From the NCBI RefSeq assembly GCF_014196255.1, contig NZ_JACIDH010000016.1, positions 1 to 64,000 of the forward strand: 64,000 bases of DNA, in the 5' to 3' direction. Below the pieces are notes generated by a model. The model made no database searches. It was not told the DNA's origin and saw only the letters and a list, made by a program, of their open reading frames with translations. How positions within the stretch are numbered: the stretch's first letter is position 1; each line of letters starts with the position of its first letter. Position numbers and translations under genes: made by a program. Positions 58,407-64,000 of this stretch are shown piece after piece. The DNA comes from Sphingomonas pseudosanguinis. Lineage in GTDB: Bacteria > Pseudomonadota > Alphaproteobacteria > Sphingomonadales > Sphingomonadaceae.

Positions 58407-59447
58407 TCAGCCGCTGGCGGCGCTGGAGCGGACCGTGCCGTTGAGGCCGCCGGGGAAGAACCCGCCGCTGGTGACCGAGGCCTTGTTCAGATAGACGATG
58501 TTGAGCACCTGGCCCGGCGTGCGGACAAAGGCGATCGCGTTGGAGTCGGCGGGAACGAGGTTCGCCACCTGCTGCCCGTTCACCGTCGCGACGATGCCCT
58601 GGTCCAGATCGCTCGAACCGTCCAGGCTGTCACGAGCGTCCGAGATCTTGCCAGCATTCTCGATCAGCGTGGACCCCGTGGTGCTCAGGCCCTTGCGATA
58701 GATCGTCGTGCGCACGAGACCGGCATGATAGGCCTCCGCCGCGTGGATGCCCGCCGCCGCCTCGATAAAGGTCTTGTTGGTCAGCAGGGTGACGCCGCCC
58801 ATATAGGCCGTGACGCCGACATCCTCGAACAGGAAGGCGCCCAGCAGAAAGGCTTCGTCCGAGGCATAGGGGTCGAAGGTCCCACTGCTGCCGACCACGC
58901 CCGCCGCGCGTGCCGCCGCCGTGAAAGCGCCATTGGCATCGCCCGACAGGTTGATCGCCGGCTGTGCCACCGCAGCACTACCCAGCGCGTTGCGCAGGAA
59001 GGTGACGTGCGCGATCTCGTCATAGGCGATCTCGCGCGCATATTGTGCGACGATCGGGTCCTGGAACCGGACCTGGCGCGGCTGGCCGGCACCATCGGTG
59101 GCGCTGGTGTTGATCGCGACCGATCCTTGCGTGCCCGCGCCGCCAAGCAGCGAGGAAGACAGACCGGTGCCGAACGCGGCATAGCTGTAGAACTGCGCTT
59201 CGAGATATTCGAGCTGAAGCGCAAAGTTCAGCACATCGGCATCGGTGACCGAGGCGGTCGAGGTCGGGGTGGGGGTCGGCGTCGGGATGACGATGACGTC
59301 GTCATCGTCGTTGTTGCACGCACCCAGCATCGCCAGCCCGCCCACGGCACCGGCCCCGGCGGCCATGCGCATGAAACGGCGGCGGTCGGCCCGGCGCTTG
59401 GCCGATGCCTCTTCGATCACGTCGAGAATGAAGCGTTCTTCGCTCAT
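58407..59447 (-). CDS. Tat-exported ferritin-like domain protein (second of pair)
   Basis: A 346-residue protein. The N-terminus has RADRRRFMRMAAGAGAVGGLAMLGAC: a twin-arginine motif ending in a lipobox-like Cys. A Thr/Pro linker (PTPTPTPTSTAS) follows. The mature domain matches the PF13668 ferritin-like family: NFALQLEYLEAQFYSYAA, YAREIAYDEIAHVTFLRNAL, FEDVGVTAYMGG and IHAAEAYHAGLVRTTIYRKG hold the candidate Glu/His metal ligands. The metal and role are unknown; iron or oxygen chemistry in the periplasm is plausible. Confidence 0.88.
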   Translation of the reverse strand: MSEERFILDVIEEASAKRRADRRRFMRMAAGAGAVGGLAMLGACNNDDDDVIVIPTPTPTPTSTASVTDADVLNFALQLEYLEAQFYSYAAFGTGLSSSLLGGAGTQGSVAINTSATDGAGQPRQVRFQDPIVAQYAREIAYDEIAHVTFLRNALGSAAVAQPAINLSGDANGAFTAAARAAGVVGSSGTFDPYASDEAFLLGAFLFEDVGVTAYMGGVTLLTNKTFIEAAAGIHAAEAYHAGLVRTTIYRKGLSTTGSTLIENAGKISDARDSLDGSSDLDQGIVATVNGQQVANLVPADSNAIAFVRTPGQVLNIVYLNKASVTSGGFFPGGLNGTVRSSAASG

Positions 59448-59481
59448 GATTACGATCCTCTCCAGTCGAGGAAAAAAGGGA

Positions 59482-60453
59482 TCAGTTCGCCACGCTCGCG
59501 CGCAGGTTACCGTTGACGCCGGCGGGGAAGAACCCGCCCAGGGTGGCGGCCGCCTTGTTCAGATAGACGATGTTCAACACCTGCTGCGGCGAACGGCTGA
59601 ACACGATGCCGTTCGTGTCGGTCGGCACGATGTTGGAGACGAGCTGGCCATTGACCGTCGTTTGGGCAATGCCCTGATCCAAGCTGCTCGACCCATCGAC
59701 GCTGTCGCGCAAGGCGGAAATCCGACCGGCGGCGAGCGGCAGCAATTCCACCGGATTCGCCGGGTTGTAGCCGCGCGCATAGAGCGTCGTACGGATGATG
59801 GCCGCGTGATAGGCCTCGACCGCCAGGATGCCGGCTGCCGCCTGCAGGAAGGTCTTGTTGGTGATCAGCGGCGAGGCACCCTTGTACGCCGTCACGCCGA
59901 CATCCTCGAAGATATAGGCTGCGAGCAGGAAGCCGCTGGGCGTTTCATAGGGATTGAACGTCTCGGTCGGACCGACGACACCGGCCAAACGGGCCGCCGC
60001 CGTGAACGGGCCATTGGCATCGCCCGAGATGTTGATCGCCGGCTGTGCCACCGCCGCGCTGCCGAGCGCGGTGCGCAGGAAGGCGACATGTGCCGCTTCG
60101 TCCGCCGCGATCTCGCGCGCATAGGCCTGGACGAGGGTATCGCCGTTGAACGCCACCTGCGCACCGCCCGTGACCGCACCCTGCGTCCCCGTACCGGTCA
60201 GCTGGTTGGCGGGCAGGCCGACGCCATTGGCGGCATAGGCATAGAACTGTGCTTCGAGATATTCGAGGTTGAGCGCGAAGTTCAGAATATCGGTATCGGT
60301 GATGGTCGACTGGGCGCCGGCCTTGCTGGTCAGGGTGAAAGCGGTGGCACCCACCGCCGCCGCACCGATCGCCATCTTGAAAAAGTCACGCCTGTGATCC
60401 CGGCGCTCGGCCCGTGCCTCGAATGCGTCGAGCAATTGTGCGCTTTCCGTCAT
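59482..60453 (-). CDS. Tat-exported ferritin-like domain protein (first of pair)
   Basis: A 323-residue paralogue of the next gene: RRDHRRDFFKMAIGAAAVGATAF is a twin-arginine signal without the lipobox, and the mature domain keeps NFALNLEYLEAQFYAYAA, YAREIAADEAAHVAFLRTAL, FEDVGVTAYKGA and EAYHAAIIRTTLYARG. GGAGGAGC precedes two adjacent ATGs; the second fits the spacing best. It starts the two-gene operon. The 170 bases upstream hold no recognisable gene. Confidence 0.88.
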   Translation of the reverse strand: MTESAQLLDAFEARAERRDHRRDFFKMAIGAAAVGATAFTLTSKAGAQSTITDTDILNFALNLEYLEAQFYAYAANGVGLPANQLTGTGTQGAVTGGAQVAFNGDTLVQAYAREIAADEAAHVAFLRTALGSAAVAQPAINISGDANGPFTAAARLAGVVGPTETFNPYETPSGFLLAAYIFEDVGVTAYKGASPLITNKTFLQAAAGILAVEAYHAAIIRTTLYARGYNPANPVELLPLAAGRISALRDSVDGSSSLDQGIAQTTVNGQLVSNIVPTDTNGIVFSRSPQQVLNIVYLNKAAATLGGFFPAGVNGNLRASVAN

Positions 60454-60654
60454 CATGCTCCTCCCACTAGGAAACCAACACAAACTCTATTCGTTGGCAC
60501 GTTACCATCAAAAGAACTTGTACTGGGACCCGGCGGACAGACTTTATCGACGACATACATTCCAACGGGCCGGGAAGAACAACGCCGGTTGGATGAAAAA
60601 GACGCAACCTTTTCGACCAACCGGTTTTGCCTGACTATTTATGCGCCCAAGCGT

Positions 60655-61632
60655 TTATGGCGCCAGACGAGCCGATTGCGCTTCGGCGAGATAAACGCTG
60701 AACAGATCGTCCGGATCGCTCCAGTGCGCGACCGGGGTCCAGCCGCCCGCGCGCAGCAGGATCTTGGCCTCGCGCAGGCCATATTTGTGGCTGTTCTCGG
60801 TATGGATGGTCTCACCCGCCGCCATGGCGAAGGGGCGCCCCTCGATGGTGAAGTCGACGTCGCGCTCCGCCGAGAGATGCATTTCGATCCGCGAGCGGTC
60901 ATCGTTCCACACCGCGCGGTGGCGGAACGCCTCGACCGGGATGGTGCCGTCGAGTTCGCGGTTGATCCGGTCGAGCAGGTTGCGGTTGAACGCCGCCGTC
61001 ACCCCTTGCGCGTCATCATAGGCGGGCACCAGGATGTCGGCCGGCTTGGCGCGGTCCATCCCGATCAGCAGCATCGCCCCCTCGCCCAGCGAGCCGCGCA
61101 TCGCGCGCAGCAGGTCGGTCGCCATGGCGGGCGTCATGTTGCCGATGGTCGAGCCGGGGAAGAAGCCCAGCTTGGGCATGTCCGCGACCATCGCCGGCAA
61201 CGCCAGCGGATGCATGAAATCCCCCTCCAGCGGATGGATGGGCAGATCGGGAAAGGCCTGTTGCAGGTTGCGCGAGGATTCGCGCAGGAAGTCGCCCGAA
61301 ATGTCGATCGGTACATAGGCCGAGGGTTCGACGCAGCGCAGCAGCACCGGCGTCTTGGTCGAAGAGCCCGAGCCGAATTCGACGACCGCACGGCCCCGGC
61401 CAACATGCGCGACCAGTTCGGGGCACATGGTCTTCAGGATCATCGTCTCGGTGCGGGTCGGATAATATTCGGGCAGGTCGGTGATCGCCTCGAACAGTTC
61501 GGAGCCCTTGCGGTCGTAGAACCAGCGCGCGGGGATGGCGCGCGGGCGGCGCTCCAGCCCGGCGAGGACATCGGCGCGGAAGGCGGGGTCGGCAAGCGAC
61601 ATCTGACCGTCCTCGATCTCGGGCTTCAGCAT
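60655..61632 (-). CDS. egtD: L-histidine N-alpha-methyltransferase EgtD
   Basis: A 325-residue SAM-dependent enzyme that trimethylates histidine to hercynine, the first ergothioneine step. RWFYDRKGSELFEAITDLPEYYPTRTE at about 36-62 and the SAM motif VVEFGSGSSTKT identify EgtD. FFPGSTIGNMTP and the C-terminal HTENSHKYG are typical. egtB is upstream with a two-base gap; no egtC or egtE is seen, consistent with a two-gene pathway relying on general enzymes. Confidence 0.94.
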   Translation of the reverse strand: MLKPEIEDGQMSLADPAFRADVLAGLERRPRAIPARWFYDRKGSELFEAITDLPEYYPTRTETMILKTMCPELVAHVGRGRAVVEFGSGSSTKTPVLLRCVEPSAYVPIDISGDFLRESSRNLQQAFPDLPIHPLEGDFMHPLALPAMVADMPKLGFFPGSTIGNMTPAMATDLLRAMRGSLGEGAMLLIGMDRAKPADILVPAYDDAQGVTAAFNRNLLDRINRELDGTIPVEAFRHRAVWNDDRSRIEMHLSAERDVDFTIEGRPFAMAAGETIHTENSHKYGLREAKILLRAGGWTPVAHWSDPDDLFSVYLAEAQSARLAP

Positions 61633-61634
61633 GA

Positions 61635-62906
61635 TTACAGGTCCTTTGCCAGACGGACGCCGGTGAACTGCCAGCGCTGATGGGGGTAGAAGAAGTTGCG
61701 GTAACAGGCGCGGGCATGCCCTCGCGGCGTGGCGCAGCTGCCGCCGCGCAGCACGAACTGGCCGTTCATGAACTTGCCATTATATTCGCCGACCGCGCCC
61801 TCGACGGGGTGGAAGCCGGGATAGGGGCGATAGGCGCTGCCGGTCCATTCCCAGACATCGCCGAAAAAGGCGGGGCTGTCGGGCGACGGACGCGGTTCGA
61901 CCGCGCCGGCATCGTCCATCTGGTTGCCGCCGGCCGGATCATGCGACGCGGCGGCCGTCTCCCACTCCGCCTCGGTCGGCAGGCGCGCGCCGGCCCAACT
62001 GGCATAGGCATCCGCCTCGTAGAAGCTGACATGGGTGACGGGGGCGGCCGGATCGACCGCGCGGCGACCGTCCAGCCCGAAGCGGGTCCAGCCACCGTCG
62101 CGCTCCTCCCAATAGAGCGGCGCGACGATCCCCTCGCCCTTCACCCAGGCCCAGCCGTCCGACAGCCAGAGCCGGGGATCGCGATAGCCGCCATCCTCGA
62201 TGAAGTTCATCCACTCGGCATTGGTGACGGTGCGGTCGGCGATGGCGTGCCGGTGGAGCAATGTGTCGTGGCGCGGCCCTTCGCAGTCGAAGGCGAAGCC
62301 CTGTCCGTCATGGCCGATCCGTACGATCCCGCTGGCCCCTTCGATCCAGCCGACCGGACCGGGCATCGCCACCGGCGTCTTGGGCTGCGCCGCGTACAGC
62401 GCCGGTTCAAGCGGATTTTCCGAGAACAGATGCAGGATGTCGGTGACGAACAGTTCCTGATGCTGCTCCTCATGATGACAGCCCAGCGCCACCAGTTCGC
62501 GGGCCGCCGCGGGCAGATCGGGCAGCGCCGCCACCAGCGCGGCGTCGACATGCGCGCGGTACGCCCGCACCTCGTCCAGGGTCGGGCGGGTGATCATGCC
62601 CCGGCGGTGGCGCGCGTGGCGTTTCCCTTCCGCTTCGTAATAGCTGTTGAACAGGAAGGGGAAACGGGGATCGTGCAGGTGATAGCCCGGCACATGATCG
62701 CGTAGCACGAAGGTTTCGAAGAACCAGGTCGTGTGCGCCATGTGCCATTTGGCGGGCGATGCGTCGGGCATCGACTGGACGGTGGCATCGGCATCCGACA
62801 GCGGCGCGGCCAGCGCCAGGGTCAGCGCGCGGACGTCACGATAGCGGGAAACCAGCGGATCGGCAGGCGCCGGGGCCGTCGCGGGGGACGGGACGAGAGT
62901 CGGCAT
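61635..62906 (-). CDS. egtB: Ergothioneine sulfoxide synthase EgtB
   Basis: A 423-residue non-haem iron enzyme that joins hercynine and a thiol (gamma-glutamylcysteine or cysteine) with oxygen. The N-terminal DinB-like part has [17 protein letters not shown] and [10 protein letters not shown] with the iron-binding His residues; the C-terminal formylglycine-generating-like domain has [13 protein letters not shown] and [37 protein letters not shown]. Start [10 protein letters not shown] is chosen; earlier codons read into a non-conserved leader. Confidence 0.93.
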   Translation of the reverse strand: MPTLVPSPATAPAPADPLVSRYRDVRALTLALAAPLSDADATVQSMPDASPAKWHMAHTTWFFETFVLRDHVPGYHLHDPRFPFLFNSYYEAEGKRHARHRRGMITRPTLDEVRAYRAHVDAALVAALPDLPAAARELVALGCHHEEQHQELFVTDILHLFSENPLEPALYAAQPKTPVAMPGPVGWIEGASGIVRIGHDGQGFAFDCEGPRHDTLLHRHAIADRTVTNAEWMNFIEDGGYRDPRLWLSDGWAWVKGEGIVAPLYWEERDGGWTRFGLDGRRAVDPAAPVTHVSFYEADAYASWAGARLPTEAEWETAAASHDPAGGNQMDDAGAVEPRPSPDSPAFFGDVWEWTGSAYRPYPGFHPVEGAVGEYNGKFMNGQFVLRGGSCATPRGHARACYRNFFYPHQRWQFTGVRLAKDL

Positions 62907-62947
62907 TCGGATGCTCCCCGGACTAGCGGGGCACATCGACCGGCCCG

Positions 62948-63511
62948 TTACCGTGTCGCGCGCACCCCTCCTGGAACCCAAAGAACGTCCGATGCGCCGT
63001 TTTTGTTCACCACGCGCGCCGCAACGAACAGCCAGTCGGACAATCGGTTGAGATAGGCGAGCGCGGACGGATTGATCGGCTCATGGTCTCCAAGCAAGAC
63101 GCCCGCCCGCTCGGCCCGCCGTGCGATCGCCCGCGCCAGGTGCAGATGCGCCGCCGCCGGTGTACCGCCGGGCAGGATGAAGCTGGTCAGCGGCGACAGC
63201 TGCGCGTTCATCGCGTCGATCTGATCCTCCAGCCGCGCGACCTGCTCGGTCAGGATGCGCAGCGCGCCTTCGACGTCGCCGGGCGTGGCGAGATCGGCAC
63301 CCAGATCGAACAGGTCGTTCTGGATTCGCGTCAGATCGTCGGCCAGCGGACCGTCGAGGCTGAGCAGCGCCACGCCGATGGCGCTGTTCGCCTCGTCCAC
63401 CTCGCCGATCGCGACCAGCCGCGCGTCCGCCTTGGATCGGCGCGTGCCGTCGACCAGCCCGGTCGTCCCCGCATCGCCGGTGCGGGTGTAGATCTTCGTC
63501 AGCTTGACCAT
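62948..63511 (-). CDS. Cob(I)yrinic acid a,c-diamide / cobalamin adenosyltransferase (PduO type)
   Basis: A 187-residue helical-bundle enzyme that transfers adenosyl to cobalamin. [22 protein letters not shown] opens it; [30 protein letters not shown], the ATP-contact [22 protein letters not shown], and [15 protein letters not shown] identify the PduO group. It lies in the egtB operon direction, about 40 bases upstream of egtB, and 4 bases after a HIG1-like gene. Confidence 0.93.
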   Translation of the reverse strand: MVKLTKIYTRTGDAGTTGLVDGTRRSKADARLVAIGEVDEANSAIGVALLSLDGPLADDLTRIQNDLFDLGADLATPGDVEGALRILTEQVARLEDQIDAMNAQLSPLTSFILPGGTPAAAHLHLARAIARRAERAGVLLGDHEPINPSALAYLNRLSDWLFVAARVVNKNGASDVLWVPGGVRATR

Positions 63512-63515
63512 CGGA

Positions 63516-63743
63516 TCAGGTGCGCCCCGCCATGAACAGCAGCAGGACGACGACGGTAATCGCCAGCGCCTGGAAGAAGATGCGCTGCTGCATCATCCGG
63601 TTGGATTTCAGTTGCGACGCGGTCGGCCCCTCGCCGCGCGCCTCGGCCGAGGCTTCCTGCAGGAAGCTGACGATGCCGCGCACCAGCGCGACCAGGGTGG
63701 CGAGCATCGCCGCGATCAGCAGGATCACGAGAAAAGTGGTCAT
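63516..63743 (-). CDS. HIG1-like twin-transmembrane protein
   Basis: A 75-residue protein with two transmembrane helices (FLVILLIAAMLATLVALVRGIVSFL and IFFQALAITVVVLLLFM) joined by a loop with QLKSNRMMQQRIFFQ. This matches the HIG1/hypoxia-induced domain fold, small membrane proteins linked to oxidase or stress functions. Between gluQ and the adenosyltransferase gene, nearly overlapping both. Confidence 0.85.
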   Translation of the reverse strand: MTTFLVILLIAAMLATLVALVRGIVSFLQEASAEARGEGPTASQLKSNRMMQQRIFFQALAITVVVLLLFMAGRT

Positions 63744-63752
63744 GCCCCGAGC

Positions 63753-64000
63753 TTACGCCTCCCCCAGCCGAAATCCAGCGGGAAGCATATTGCGGCGCAG
63801 CGCATCGCTGAGCGCATGGCCGTCCGCGCCGCCCTCGCGCATCGCCGCCAGCGCGGGGGCGCCATGGCGCTTGGCCAGCCGCTGCCCGTCCGCACCGACG
63901 ATCAGCGGATGGTGGTGATAGCGCGGCGTCGGCAAGCCGAGCAGCGCCTGGAGCAGCCGGTGGACATGGGTGGCGTCGAACAGATCGACCCCGCGCACGA
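63753..64000 (-). CDS. gluQ: Glutamyl-Q tRNA(Asp) synthetase, C-terminal part (cut by window edge)
   Basis: The visible ~80 residues are the C-terminal part of a GluRS-like protein without anticodon domain. RGVDLFDATHVHRLLQALLGLPTPRYHHHPLIV and the KMSKS-like AKRHGAPAL are diagnostic of GluQRS, which puts glutamate on queuosine 34 of tRNA-Asp. The N-terminal two thirds lie beyond the window, so this is partial by position only, not a pseudogene. Confidence 0.88.
   Translation of the reverse strand, partial: VRGVDLFDATHVHRLLQALLGLPTPRYHHHPLIVGADGQRLAKRHGAPALAAMREGGADGHALSDALRRNMLPAGFRLGEA

Noticed and set aside
60484..60654. An EcfG-type stress promoter (GGAAC-N16-GTT) before the ferritin-like operon
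   Set aside because: The best match, GGAAT with GTC after 16 bases, departs from the consensus at both ends; too weak to report.
59245..61680. An 811-codon frame opposite the ferritin-like genes and egtD
   Set aside because: It has no domain and reads across intergenic DNA; the opposite strand carries convincing genes.

Overview
The window looks like the chromosome of a yellow-pigmented sphingomonad (Alphaproteobacteria, Sphingomonadaceae, Sphingomonas-like). The evidence is uniformly high GC, a CcrM-type GANTC methylase, a carotenoid set (crtY, crtI, crtB), the three-gene alphaproteobacterial transhydrogenase (pntAa/pntAb/pntB), Tat-exported ferritin-like proteins, and many short interspersed palindromic repeats of several families. 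This assignment is inference from gene content; no rRNA or tRNA gene was recognised.

Layout. 0-5 kb: two homopolymer G tracts (probable contig edge), a winged-helix regulator, then on the minus strand a small oxidase-subunit-IV-like peptide, pntAa, a DUF559 nuclease gene wrapped in repeats, pntAb and pntB. 5-16 kb: a sigma-54-type response regulator with an altered GAFTGA loop, a bestrophin, thiD, rnhB, ccrM with a dense GANTC cluster upstream, folP, a DnaQ-like exonuclease, and a signalling cassette (CHASE3 kinase, single-domain receiver, receiver-HisKA_2 kinase without a standard start codon). 16-23 kb: an exported methyltransferase-like protein, gyrB, recF, dnaN and an outer-membrane barrel. 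23-34 kb: histidine phosphatase, rlmN, a TauE-type transporter, an EF-hand protein, a DUF3617 lipoprotein, a flavin-reductase-like protein divergent from a cytochrome b / molybdoenzyme / cyclopropane-synthase series, and a Blh-like protein. 34-45 kb: crtY-crtI, and far away on the opposite strand crtB overlapping a LOG-family gene; between them lie hydrolases, an Atm1-type ABC exporter and an S9 peptidase. 45-54 kb: an esterase, recQ, a GNAT, a sterol-desaturase-like protein overlapping a DUF2141 gene, MipA/OmpV, lipoproteins and ung. 54-56 kb: an accessory islet with PhnA-like, YefM/YoeB toxin-antitoxin and DUF3892 genes, and an AT-richer intergenic region with two strong inverted repeats. 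56-64 kb: thiC with a TPP riboswitch, two tandem ferritin-like proteins with a terminator, ergothioneine genes egtB-egtD, a cobalamin adenosyltransferase, a HIG1-like membrane protein and the end of gluQRS.

Functional links: thiD and thiC make the thiamin pyrimidine; folP, dnaN, recF, gyrB, recQ, ung and rnhB are core metabolism and DNA upkeep; crt genes, egtBD, the ferritin-like proteins and the molybdoenzyme/cytochrome pair all fit oxidative-stress defence or redox homeostasis. The most unusual feature is the DUF559 gene carried between two arms of the commonest repeat inside the pnt operon, where one repeat arm appears to supply the ribosome-binding site of pntAb.
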